In this document: positions 17,117 to 25,544 of the stretch, in pieces
Numbering within the stretch: position 1 is the first letter of the stretch
Layout: the number at the start of each line of letters is the position of its first letter
Assembly: GCF_004348315.1 (NCBI RefSeq)
Contig: NZ_SMKC01000001.1
Span: 1-64,000, forward strand
Source of the DNA: Streptomyces sp. 8K308
Lineage (GTDB): Bacteria; Actinomycetota; Actinomycetes; Streptomycetales; Streptomycetaceae
Direction: 5' to 3'
DNA length: 64,000 nucleotides
Program-made: the position numbers and the translations under genes
The notes under the pieces: generated by a model
What the model was told of the DNA's origin: nothing
What the model saw: only the letters and a program-made list of their open reading frames with translations
The model's database searches: none

Positions 17117-18289
17117 CTATGCCGTGATGAGTTGTCGACCGAGTTCGACGATGGGGTTGATGGTGGTGTCGTAGTTGCCCAGGACAATGGAAACCCAGTC
17201 CAGGTCGGGGAAGATGTCCAGCCGGGTGGCCGCGCCCGGGCCACCGCCCGAGTGCCCGAGGACGCGTTGGTCGTTGACGATGACGTCGAGGTGTCCGTAG
17301 CCGTAGAACTGCGTCTGGCTCGGTGGCTGGGACGGGGGGAGAGCGACCTTTCCGCCGGTGATGAGCTCGGTGAACGGAGGGTCGAGCAGGTCGCCCGCGG
17401 TGAGCGCGCGGGCGAAGGCGAGCAGGTCGGTCACGGTCGAGTAGGCGCCGCCCGCCGGTCCCGTCGTGAAGGGCGCGTAGGGACTGGTGGCGAAATCGGC
17501 ACGGCTGCCGGAGGGTTGCTGCGTCCAGTACGGCCTGGCGATGGTGTGGTCGGCGATCACCTGGGGCCGGCCGTGGAAGGCGGTGCGCGACATGCCGGCG
17601 GTCCCGAAGACGTGCTGGCGGACGTAGTCGAAGTAGGACTGGCCGGCCACCCGCTCGACGATAGCGCCGAGGACGAAGAAGCCGTCGTTGCTGTACTCGT
17701 ACCTGGTGCCGGGCGTGAACTGGAGCGGGGTCTGGCGGATGAGATCAAGGGTGCCGTTCATCACCTCGTCGAAGCTGTCCCAGTCAAGACCGGGCGGGGT
17801 GCCGTTGCCGACGGCCGGCCGGCCGATCCCCGAGGTGTGCGTCAGCAGGTGGTGAATGGTGACGGCGCTCGCGATCTCAGTGGGGAAGCCGTCGAGGTGG
17901 TCACCGAGGGTGTCGTGGAACGCAAGCCGGCCCCGCTGCGCCAGTTGACCGATCGCCAGGGCGGTGAAGCACTTCGTGATCGACGCGAGCCAGTAGACGG
18001 TGTCGGACTGGTTCGGAATCTCGCGGTCCTTGTCGGCCATGCCGTGGGAGCGGATGAACACCGGCCGGCCCCGGTGCGCGAGCAGCACGGTGCCGGAGAA
18101 CGCGTCCTGTGCGGCCCGCTCGGCCACGAACCGGTCGTACGCCCCGCCGGGGCGCAGCTCCCTCGGCGGCGCGCCGGCTCGGGACGGGGCGGCGTGGGCG
18201 GCGCCGGGCGCGGCCGCGAGCGCGGCTCCGGCCAGCGGGAGGCCGCCGAGCAGGCCGAGTGCTGACCGCCGGGATGTCGAGACTGTCAT
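17117..18289 (-). CDS. Secreted serine hydrolase (class C beta-lactamase/D-peptidase family)
   Basis: A 390-residue exported serine hydrolase. Tat-type signal (SRRSALGLLGG, cleavage near AAHA). Catalytic triad motifs of the class C/D-alanyl-D-alanine peptidase fold are present: SITK (nucleophile Ser and Lys), YSND (Tyr-x-Asn) and HSGGGPG near the C-terminus (in place of KTG). Such enzymes cut D-amino-acid peptides or esters; a real beta-lactamase role is not shown. The broken gene at 19049-19498 is a paralogue, so a duplicate existed 1 kb away and has decayed. Confidence 0.9.
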   Translation of the reverse strand: MTVSTSRRSALGLLGGLPLAGAALAAAPGAAHAAPSRAGAPPRELRPGGAYDRFVAERAAQDAFSGTVLLAHRGRPVFIRSHGMADKDREIPNQSDTVYWLASITKCFTALAIGQLAQRGRLAFHDTLGDHLDGFPTEIASAVTIHHLLTHTSGIGRPAVGNGTPPGLDWDSFDEVMNGTLDLIRQTPLQFTPGTRYEYSNDGFFVLGAIVERVAGQSYFDYVRQHVFGTAGMSRTAFHGRPQVIADHTIARPYWTQQPSGSRADFATSPYAPFTTGPAGGAYSTVTDLLAFARALTAGDLLDPPFTELITGGKVALPPSQPPSQTQFYGYGHLDVIVNDQRVLGHSGGGPGAATRLDIFPDLDWVSIVLGNYDTTINPIVELGRQLITA

Positions 18290-18520
18290 CGAAGCTCCTC
18301 GCGAGTGCGGCAGGGACGGGGCGTTCCTATCGGCCGGCGTACATCGGAAGGCGATGACCGGGCCATACGAGATCCATACGCCCTTCTTGGGAGCCTGGGC
18401 TGGCGCGGCTCAACCGTTGGCCGGCCGGGATCGCCGCCGAGTTCCGCGAGCACGGCCGCGCCGTGGACCCCGCCCCGGGCGGTCGGGTGGACGCGAAAGC
18501 CACAGATAACATCAGCCTTC
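18290..18520. other. 231-base gap with a possible gene remnant
   Basis: Upstream of the serine hydrolase and before the Nudix gene there is no intact gene. One forward frame from about 18392 reads protein-like text (LARLNRWPAGIAAEFREHG) and runs without a start into the Nudix start region. It may be the tail of a lost gene, but it is too short to identify. No clear promoter was found. Confidence 0.35.
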
Positions 18521-19024
18521 ATGGCGCTGACGGAACGGTGGACTTCCCGAGTTCTTCTGGTGGATGAGGATGATCTGCTCCTGCTGTGCGGTCGTGATCC
18601 TCGCAGGTCGGGGGCTAGGTGGTGGTTCACCGTCGGTGGTGGCGTCGAGCCGGACGAGAACTACCTTCAGGCCGCAGTCCGGGAGGTCTGGGAGGAGACG
18701 GAGCTGTCGCTTCCGGTTGAGCGACTGAGTCGCGTCGTCTGGACCCGGCAAGCGATCTTCAGCGTCGACGGGCATGTCTTTGACCAGTACGAGGAGTACC
18801 GTCTTGCCCGCGTAACGGCTGACGAGGCAGGCCGGATGAACATCCGGACGGAGGAGGCCCGTTACGGGCATCGCTGGTGGTCCACGCCCGAACTGGCCAC
18901 CACCGCGGAGACCGTCCGGCCCAAGAAGATGGCCTCTCTCCTACCCGACGTGCTGGCCACCGTTGGCCTCGACCGACGGCCTGTGCATCTCGGCAGCTTC
19001 AACGAGGACGCTGATCAGGAGTAA
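18521..19024 (+). CDS. Nudix hydrolase
   Basis: A 167-residue Nudix-fold pyrophosphohydrolase. The Nudix box reads GGVEPDENYLQAAVREVWEET: the G-x5-E-x7-RE-x2-EE core that binds Mg is complete, but the usual glycine after EE-x is replaced by glutamate. Such enzymes hydrolyse nucleoside diphosphates linked to another group; the substrate is not readable. ATG 18521 starts just before the strand TSRVLLVDEDDLLLL. Codon use is looser at the third position (more T and A) than in neighbours, hinting at acquisition. Confidence 0.88.
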   Translation: MALTERWTSRVLLVDEDDLLLLCGRDPRRSGARWWFTVGGGVEPDENYLQAAVREVWEETELSLPVERLSRVVWTRQAIFSVDGHVFDQYEEYRLARVTADEAGRMNIRTEEARYGHRWWSTPELATTAETVRPKKMASLLPDVLATVGLDRRPVHLGSFNEDADQE

Positions 19025-19048
19025 GGCGAAGCATCACCGGCCGTCTCC

Positions 19049-19498
19049 CTACCGCCCAGTGATGAGCTCTTGGGGCTTCCGCACGATCGGCTGCACACCG
19101 CCGCCGTCCGGGCCCATCGTGGCCACATCGAAGAGCGCGGCGAGGCTGTAGCCGTCGTCGGGGTAGATGACGCGGTGACCGGCGACTGTGAGGTCGGCGC
19201 AGCCGTAGCCGTAACGGTCGCCGAACCCGGTCGGATCTTGCCGGTGGTGACCTCGGCGGTGTGGGCGGCGTCGATGAAACGGTGGCGCGTGAGGGCACGC
19301 GCGAACGAGGTGAGATCGCCGACGGTGGTCGAGTTGAACCGCGCCGGAGAACTCGCCCCGATCTGCCAGGTCGGCGACAAACCGAGACAACTCCTCCGCG
19401 ACGGATGTCGTTTCGGCAGCCGAGGCGGGCAGTGTGCCCGCGACAACCCATGCTCCGCCAAGAGCGGTGGCGCCGAGCAGCCTTCGTCGTGTGATCAC
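19049..19498 (-). pseudogene. Decayed secreted serine hydrolase (beta-lactamase fold)
   Basis: GTG 19498 with GGAGG upstream starts an intact Tat-type signal (ITRRRLLGATALGG) and a mature start EFSGAVQLD like that of the paralogue at 17117-18289. The frame is then lost: the next recognisable block, VGDLTSFARALTRHRFIDAAH, lies in another frame (about 19245-19335), and YGYGCADLTVAGHRVIYPDDGY returns to the first frame. The middle of about 200 residues, including SxxK and YxN, is absent, and the HSGG block is replaced. An internal deletion plus at least two frameshifts make it inactive. Confidence 0.8.
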
Positions 19499-19706
19499 GC
19501 GTCCTCCGTGGGATTCGGGAGGACACGGGCTGCCCGATCGATGACCAGTCGTCGATCTATACGCCGTTCATCAGTCGCCGCCCCGCGATCCCGACGACCG
19601 CAACCTCGGGCTCAATGCCGTTCACCCGGGCATGATCCCCACCGACCGCGACGCTTCTGACCTCCGCCTATGCCTCCCTCCCCGGCCAGCGAAAGCAGGA
19701 CGCCTC

Positions 19707-20924
19707 ATGAACCGGCCCGCCCTTTCTGACGCCCCCGATCCCCTCGCCCTGGCCAAGGAGGACCACGACACCGTCCTGGACCTCACCCAGGACCTAGTGC
19801 GCGTCCCCAGCCGCGCCGGCATCGACCCCTACGAGCCCGTCATCGCCGCGCTCAGCACCTGGATGCGCGATCGCGGTCTGGCTCCCCACGTCCTGCATGA
19901 CGCCACCGGCACACCGGTCGCCGTCACCGCCGAGGTGGCCGGGGCCCTTCCGGGACCACGCTGGGTGCTGGACGCCTGCCTGGACACCGCTCCCTACGGC
20001 GACGAGGCCGCCTGGACCCACCCACCCACCTCCGGCCTCCTCGAAGGCGGCTGGCTGTGGGGCCGGGGATCCTCGGACTCCAAGGCCGCGGTCGCCACCT
20101 TCTGCCACATCGCCGCACACCTCCGGCGCCGCGCCGACCAGTTGCACGGCACCCTGGTGCTGCTTTTCGACCTCGACGAGCACACCGGCGGCTTCGGCGG
20201 CGCCAAACGCTACTTCCAGGGCCCCGATGCCCCCGCCGATGTCGCCGGGGTCATGATCGGGTACCCGGGTGACGACCATGTCGTGATCGGCGGCCGGGGC
20301 GTCCACCGCGCCCAGGTTCACCTTCACGGTGTCTCCTCCCACTCCGGAGGCAGAAAGTCAACGTCCAACGCCATCGACAAGGCCGCCGACCTCATCCGTG
20401 AACTCAACGCGACCGAACTGCCACAGCCGCACAGCGACTTCCCGCTACCTGGCAAGGTGACCGTCACCGCCATCACCGCAGGGCAGGGCTTCTCCGTCAC
20501 CCCCGATCTCTGCACGCTCAACGTGGACATCCGCACCACCCCGGCCTTCGACGACAGCGCCGCCGGCGAACTTCTGGCCGCCGCCGCTGAGCGAACCGAC
20601 CGGGCCTGGCCCACCACGCCGCCCACCCGGATCGACGTCCACACCCGCTGGCCGCCCTACGCCCTGCTCGAAAACTCCCCCCTCCGAGCCGCGCTGCTCA
20701 CCGCGGCCCACCGGCAAGGACTGCGCCCGAAGCCGAAGATCGCCGGACCGTCCAACATCGGCAACTACCTCGCCGGCCTCGGCATCCCCGCCACGGCCGG
20801 CTTCGGCGCCGAGTACATCGGCCTGCACGCCACGGACGAGCGCATCAGGACCGACGCGCTTCCCGCCGTCCAGGCCACCTACCACTCCGCCCTTCTCACC
20901 CTCCTCACCAACGGCGCCGCCTGA
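19707..20924 (+). CDS. M20-family metallopeptidase/dipeptidase with altered metal site
   Basis: A 405-residue M20 peptidase (ArgE/DapE/carboxypeptidase G2 fold). The bridging Asp (GRGSSDSKAAV), dimerisation block (GVHRAQVHLHGVSSHSGG) and final GLHATDE histidine are present. Two usual ligand positions differ: the first HxD reads CLD (DACLDTAPYGD), and the EE pair reads EH (DLDEHTGG). The enzyme may use a changed metal centre or be a specialised subgroup. ATG 19707 is chosen for AGCAGGA just upstream; an in-frame ATG at 19632 lacks a site. It stands alone at the edge of a decayed mobile-DNA patch. Confidence 0.85.
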   Translation: MNRPALSDAPDPLALAKEDHDTVLDLTQDLVRVPSRAGIDPYEPVIAALSTWMRDRGLAPHVLHDATGTPVAVTAEVAGALPGPRWVLDACLDTAPYGDEAAWTHPPTSGLLEGGWLWGRGSSDSKAAVATFCHIAAHLRRRADQLHGTLVLLFDLDEHTGGFGGAKRYFQGPDAPADVAGVMIGYPGDDHVVIGGRGVHRAQVHLHGVSSHSGGRKSTSNAIDKAADLIRELNATELPQPHSDFPLPGKVTVTAITAGQGFSVTPDLCTLNVDIRTTPAFDDSAAGELLAAAAERTDRAWPTTPPTRIDVHTRWPPYALLENSPLRAALLTAAHRQGLRPKPKIAGPSNIGNYLAGLGIPATAGFGAEYIGLHATDERIRTDALPAVQATYHSALLTLLTNGAA

Positions 20925-20936
20925 CCGAACGCGCCT

Positions 20937-21524
20937 TCATTGGCCGAGCTCGTTCACCTCGGTGTAGCGGCTGAGTTCGATGACGAGTTGGACGCCAGAA
21001 ACCACGGCGCGGCCCGATGTCCGTACGGCAGGTAGCCGTCCTCCGAGGAGTAGACGAGCCGGCCGCTTGCGGTGGGGGTAACAGAAGCCACCGAAGACGC
21101 CCCAGGCCGCGGCTTTCTGGAGCGGAGCAGCAACGGCCCGGTGAGGTGCGGACAGTGCCGAGCGGCCAGCGCCACGCACGGCAGGCAGATCGGCGGCTTG
21201 GCCGAGAGCGGCCCTCCGGCCAACTCGCGTGCCGCTCGGTCGCGTCGGGGCGCGGGAGAAGGAACAGCCAGCCACGGGAGGTTCGGCTCGCTTGCCCGCC
21301 GCACACCTTGCACAGCTTCGCCAGCATGGCGCGCCGCTGCCGACTTGAGTGCACGGCACGGAGGTTGGGCCGCCCGACCCCAGGCGCGTCGGTCAACCAT
21401 GCCCACAGCACGCCGTGCGGGTCACGGTCAGCGGGCACCTCGTCCCGATACGCCAGCCCGGCACCGCCCGAGCGAGTGGTCAACGCACCGCGAACGGCCG
21501 GGATTTCGCCGCTCCACGCGGCCA
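20937..21524 (-). pseudogene. Frameshifted phage/accessory-type hypothetical gene with Cys pairs
   Basis: Pieces of one protein are spread over all three minus-strand frames: AWSGEIPAVRGAL and VHSSRQRRAMLAKLCKVCGG in one, KPPICLPCVALAARHCPHL in a second, WGVFGGFCYPHRKRP in a third, then SSEDGYLPYGHRAAPW and a tail VIELSRYTEV. In this order they resemble a Streptomyces accessory protein of unknown function with CxxC pairs, which I recall from integrative elements and phages. At least four frameshifts make it dead. Confidence 0.65.
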
Positions 21525-21651
21525 CGTGGGAGCGGCGGTCGATGGCGGTGAAGTGGGCGCGCATGGCTTCGACCGGGGCCGTGGGGTCGGCCCGACTCGA
21601 ACGCCGCGAGATCGCGGCGTATTCGGAGACGGCCTGCTCGGCTAGCTCCAT
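21525..21651 (-). pseudogene. Duplicated 3' end of the GntR regulator gene
   Basis: Positions 21525-21640 match 25568-25682, the last part of the intact gntR, with two mismatches in the first 65 bases, then a few more and two one-base indels. The encoded DPTAPVEAMRAHFTAIDRRSH mirrors DPTAPVEAMRAHLTAIDRRSH. The rest of the regulator is missing; on one side is the phage-type pseudogene. It is a segmental copy left by rearrangement. Confidence 0.8.
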
Positions 21652-21897
21652 GCCAGTGACTTAAGGGTCGATTCGCGCGTCTGACCTGCGGGAACGTCGC
21701 CCTACGGCGCTCTCGAGAGCCATAAAGTCACCGGTATTGCGGCTAGGAGCGTGGGTCAGTAAACAACTCCTGGAATGCCGAGCCTCGTGGTGGAGTGGGG
21801 CTGTCGGGCGCTGCTGTTGAAAAGGCGTGGCTGGCGGGCAGTCGTGATGCGAAAATCAGTCCGCATCTTGATCCACATCCGCGTCCCGGAGGTCCGC

Positions 21898-22467
21898 ATG
21901 GACGTCGCCTCGCTGCTGCCGTTGACCACGGCCCGGTTGTCGCTGCGTCTGTTCACTCCCGGCGACGCCGACGACCTGTACGCCTACCAGAGCCTGCCGA
22001 GCGTGGCGCGCTACTTGTACCGGCCGGCGCACACGCGGGAGCGCAGCGAGCAGGTTGCCGCCGAGCGCGCGGCGCAGACGGCCTGGCGCGCCGACGGGGA
22101 CAAGCTGGCGCTCGCTGTCTGCCGACGCGATGAGCCCGGCGTCCTTGGCGAGGTGAGCCTCGCCCTGGCCGATGCCCGCGCCGCCCAGGCCGAGATCGGC
22201 TGGACTCTCGACCCACGTCACCAGGGGCACGGCTACGCGACCGAGGCGGCCGCGGCGCTGGCCGGGTTTGCCTTCGACACGCTGGGCGTGCACCGGCTCT
22301 ACGCACGGCTGGATGTGGAGAACACCGGGTCTGTGCGGGTCTGTGAGCGCCTCGGGATGCGTCGGGAGGCGCACCTGGTCGAAAACGACCTCGACGGGGA
22401 TCGCTGGGGCAGCGAGTACATCTACGCGGCGCTGGCCGCGGACATTGGCGGTCAATCAAGCAGTTGA
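21898..22467 (+). CDS. GNAT acetyltransferase, RimJ/RimL type
   Basis: A 189-residue GNAT protein of the ribosomal-protein or small-molecule acetyltransferase group: opening TARLSLRLFTPGDADDL, acetyl-CoA loop WTLDPRHQGHGYATEAAAALAGFAF and NTGSVRVCERLGMR. The start is ATG 21898, with GGAGG at 21888-21892; the longer frame from 21775 has no ribosome site. It is intact although both sides are pseudogenes or mobile remnants. Substrate unknown. Confidence 0.88.
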   Translation: MDVASLLPLTTARLSLRLFTPGDADDLYAYQSLPSVARYLYRPAHTRERSEQVAAERAAQTAWRADGDKLALAVCRRDEPGVLGEVSLALADARAAQAEIGWTLDPRHQGHGYATEAAAALAGFAFDTLGVHRLYARLDVENTGSVRVCERLGMRREAHLVENDLDGDRWGSEYIYAALAADIGGQSSS

Positions 22468-22543
22468 GCCCGACGCCGCCTCCTGTTCGTGATCTTCCGT
22501 ATGGAAGAATCCTGGTATTTCTGGTGGGGATGGCCTGTTCGAG

Positions 22544-23130
22544 GTGGACCCGGCGGCGGTGGTTGAGCCGCAGACCGCACCGACGGTGCCGGTGAAGAAG
22601 ACGTTCCGGGTGTTCGTCTCCGATCAGATGATGTTGCTGCCGCCGTCGCTGGATGAGTGGTTGCCGCAGGACCATCTGGCGCGGTTCGTCGCCGAGTTGG
22701 TCGACGAGGTCCTGGACCTGGCCCCGATCCTGGCGTCCTACACCGAGAGGCGCGGGTTCCCGCCGTATGGCCCGCGTCTGATGGTCCGGCTGCTGACCTA
22801 CGGCTACACAACCGGGGTGCGCTCGTCGCGGGCGATCGAGCGCAAGTGCACCGATGATGTGGCCTTCCGCTACCTGGCCGCCGGGGCCGGCCCGGATTAC
22901 CGGTCGATATCCAGGTTCCAGGCCCGGCACCTGGACGCCCTGGCAGGGATCTTCACCCAGCCGCTGCACCTGGCCCAGAGTTCGGGCATGGTGAAGATGG
23001 GCAGGGTGGCGTTGTACGGCACGAAGCTTGAGGCCAATGCCTCAAAGCACAAGGCGATGAGCTACACCCGCTTGGTCGACAAGGAGCAGCACGTCGAGGC
23101 GGAGATCGCAGAACTCCAGGCCGCTGCGGC
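22544..23130 (+). mobile_element. Truncated IS1182-family transposase remnant
   Basis: Only the 5' half of the transposase gene remains. The first DDE aspartate is changed (YGTK for DGTK), and the other catalytic residues and the 3' end are gone, the sequence passing directly into an SDR gene near 23130. A hyphenated palindrome TCTTCC-GTAT-GGAAGA at 22493-22508 lies upstream and could belong to an end of the element; no clear terminal inverted repeat or target duplication was found. Confidence 0.75.
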
Positions 23131-23716
23131 GTCGCCCGCGTGGGCGTGGGCAGTGGCCCGGGAGATGATCGACGCGGCCTTGGCCGCCCTCGATCGTGTC
23201 GACGTCCTGCACGCCAACGCCGCCGTCCAGGTAATGGGTGGGCTCGAGGCCACCGAGCCGGCGCACTGGGACCGGATGTACGCCGTCAACCAGCGTGCGG
23301 TGGCCGAGGCCATCCGAGCCGTCGTACCGGCCATGCGCTCGGCCGGCGGCGGATCCATCATCCTCACCGCCTCGTTGCTCGGCATCACCGGCGACCCCGA
23401 CCTGCCGATGTACGGCGCCACCAAGGGCGCGCTGCGGGCGCGGTGCCGCTCCGTCGCCGCCCACGGCGTCGACAACATCCGTTGCAACACCATCTGCCCG
23501 GGCGACGTCGACACCGAGATGGTGCGGGAGTTCTTCGCCCACCGCCCCGATCCGGACGCGGCCCGCGCAGAGATCGAGGCGCGCTACCCGTTGGGCCGGC
23601 TCGCCAGTCCCGCCGACATCGCGGGCGCCGCCCTCTTCCTGGCCTCCGACGACGCCGCCTACGTCACCGGCACCGACCTGGTGGTCGACGGCGGCCTGCT
23701 CGCCCGCATCTACTGA
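22544..23716 (+). CDS. Chimeric frame: IS1182-type transposase N-terminus joined to an SDR C-terminus
   Basis: One uninterrupted 390-codon frame combines two unrelated proteins. Residues 1 to about 195 are the N-terminal half of an IS1182/IS5-like transposase (FRVFVSDQMMLLPPSLDEWLP, ISRFQARHL, GTKLEANASKHKAMSY). From about 200 it is a short-chain dehydrogenase that starts in mid-domain (VDVLHANAAVQ), with catalytic Ser and YGATK and ICPGDVDT, ending VDGGLLARIY. The SDR lacks the glycine-rich NAD(P) motif, and the transposase has Tyr where DGTK should supply the first catalytic Asp (LYGTK). Neither half should be active; expression as one polypeptide is possible but unproven. Confidence 0.75.
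   Translation: MDPAAVVEPQTAPTVPVKKTFRVFVSDQMMLLPPSLDEWLPQDHLARFVAELVDEVLDLAPILASYTERRGFPPYGPRLMVRLLTYGYTTGVRSSRAIERKCTDDVAFRYLAAGAGPDYRSISRFQARHLDALAGIFTQPLHLAQSSGMVKMGRVALYGTKLEANASKHKAMSYTRLVDKEQHVEAEIAELQAAAASPAWAWAVAREMIDAALAALDRVDVLHANAAVQVMGGLEATEPAHWDRMYAVNQRAVAEAIRAVVPAMRSAGGGSIILTASLLGITGDPDLPMYGATKGALRARCRSVAAHGVDNIRCNTICPGDVDTEMVREFFAHRPDPDAARAEIEARYPLGRLASPADIAGAALFLASDDAAYVTGTDLVVDGGLLARIY
23131..23716 (+). pseudogene. 5'-truncated short-chain dehydrogenase/reductase
   Basis: The remaining 195 residues carry NAD-fold strand 4 (VLHANAA for NNAG), catalytic serine (ILTASLLGI), YxxxK (YGATK) and the C-terminal VTGTDLVVDGG. The first Rossmann unit with TGxxxGxG is missing, replaced by transposase sequence. 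It lies 43 bases before the dehydratase gene in the same direction, so it was probably a sugar or polyol dehydrogenase of that operon. An internal ATG at 23165 could give a shorter product, still without cofactor motif. Confidence 0.75.
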
Positions 23717-23759
23717 CGCGTCCGGCCGCCGAACCACCCCACGATCGACAGGAGAGACC

Positions 23760-25519
23760 GTGCCCCTGACACCCGGCACCCGACGCAGCGGCCACTGGTT
23801 CGCCGGAGCCGACCTGCCCGGCTTCCTGCACCGAGGCTCCCTGACCGCCGCCGGCGTCAGCCGCGCCGCGCTGGACGGACGGCCCGTCGTCGGCATCTGC
23901 AACTCCTGGTCGGAACTGGTCAGTTGCAACCTGCACTTCCGCGGCCTCGCCGACGCCGTCCGGCGCGGCGTCCTCCAGGCCGGCGGACTGCCCCTGGAAT
24001 TCCCCACCATGAGCCTGGGCGAGAACCTCCTCAAGCCCACCGCGATGCTCTTCCGCAACCTGATGGCCATGGACGTCGAGGAGAGCATCAGCGGCTACCC
24101 CTTCGACGCGGTCGTCCTCCTCGGCGGCTGCGACAAGACCGTCCCGGCCCAACTGATGGGCGCGGCCAGCGCGGACGTACCCGCGATCGCCGTGACCGGC
24201 GGCCCCGCTAACCCCGCCAGGTTCCAGGGACGGGAACTCGGCGTGGGCACCGACCTGTGGGCCTACGTCAACGAACTGCGCGCCGGGCGGATGTCCCGCG
24301 CCGAGTTCGACGAACTGGAGGCCGCCGCGATGCCATCTGCCGGCCACTGCCCCGAACTCGGCACTGCCGCCACCATGGCCGCCGTCACCGAGGCCCTCGG
24401 CATGAGCCTGCCAGGCAGCGCCACCATCCCCGCCACGGACGCCCGCCGCCAGGCAGCCGCCGAGGCCGCCGGCCGCCGCGCCGTCCAACTCGCCCACGAC
24501 GACTACGCCCCTCCCACATCCTCACCGCCGACGCCTTCGACAACGCCATCACCGTGCTGATGGCGCTGGGTGGCTCCACGAACGCCGTCCTCCACCTGCT
24601 CGCCCTCGCCGGCCGCGTCGGCGTGCCGCTCACCCTCCAGCGGTTCGACGAGATCTCCGCCGTCACCCCCCGTATCGCCGACATCAGGCCGAGCGGCGCC
24701 CGGTTGTTCGCCGACCTCCACGAGGCCGGCGGCATCCCCACGCTGCTCGCCGAGCTGGCACCGCTGCTGCACCTCGACGCGGCGGGGGTCGGTGGCGCGA
24801 CGCTCGTGGAGGGCCTCCCGGAGCGGCGCCCGGACGCCGGCGAGGTCATCGCCTCCCTGGACGCCCCCTTCGGACCCACCGGCAGCCTCGCCGTGCTCCG
24901 CGGCACGCTCGCGCCCGACGGCGCGATCATCAAGACCTCGGCCGCCGACCCGAGCCGGCTCCGGCACCGCGGCCCGGCCCTCGTCTTCGACAGCGTCGGC
25001 GAGCCGTCCCACCGCATCGACGACCCAGGGCTCAACGTCACCGAGGACACCGTGCTCGTCCTGCGCGACGTCGGCCCCGTCGGCGGCCCCGGCATGCCCG
25101 AGTGGGGCCAACTACCCTACCCCGAGAAGTTGTTGCGCTGCGGAGTCCGGGACATGGTGCGCATCAGCGACGCCCGGATGAGCGGCACCGCCTTCGGCAC
25201 GGTCGTGCTCCACGTCGCCCCCGAGGCCAGGGCCGGCGGCCCGCTCGGCCTGCTCCGCACCGGCGACCCCGTCATGCTCGACACCGCCGCGCGGCGCCTC
25301 GACATCGACGTCCCCGCGGCCGAGCTCGCCCGCCGTCAGGCCACCGCCGCACCGCCACCCGCCCACGACGCGGGGCGCGGCTACCTGCGACTGTACGCGG
25401 AGCGCGTCACCCAGGCCGACCAGGGCTGCGACTTCGACTTCCTCCGCGGCGGACCCCACGACCCGTCGGACACCACCCTGCCGACGGGGCTTCTCAGCGG
25501 CTGGCACGGCGGCTGGTGA
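23760..25519 (+). pseudogene. Frameshifted IlvD/Edd-family sugar-acid dehydratase
   Basis: GTG 23760, with AGGAG upstream, opens an IlvD/Edd-type dehydratase: GICNSWSELVSCNLHFR (first cluster Cys), LLGGCDKTVPA and AGHCPELGTAATM. Near 24505-24515 the frame slips by one base: after AHDDYA the protein continues in the next frame as SHILTADAFDNAITVLMALGGSTNAV and runs normally to LSGWHGGW, with ISDARMSGTAFGTVVLHVAPE. Total length without the slip would be about 586 residues, normal for the family. A single missing base would restore it, so a sequencing error is possible. Context favours a sugar-acid dehydratase over branched-chain amino-acid synthesis. Confidence 0.85.
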
Positions 25520-25544
25520 TACCGGCCCGGCGAGAGCCGGCGCG

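Noticed and set aside
20925-21897. tRNA or attachment site expected beside an integrative-element remnant
   Set aside because: No cloverleaf or tRNA 3' end could be recognised in this stretch.
22493-22508. TCTTCC-GTAT-GGAAGA palindrome as IS terminal repeat
   Set aside because: No matching copy was found at the other end of the remnant and no target duplication is visible, so it is only mentioned with the element.
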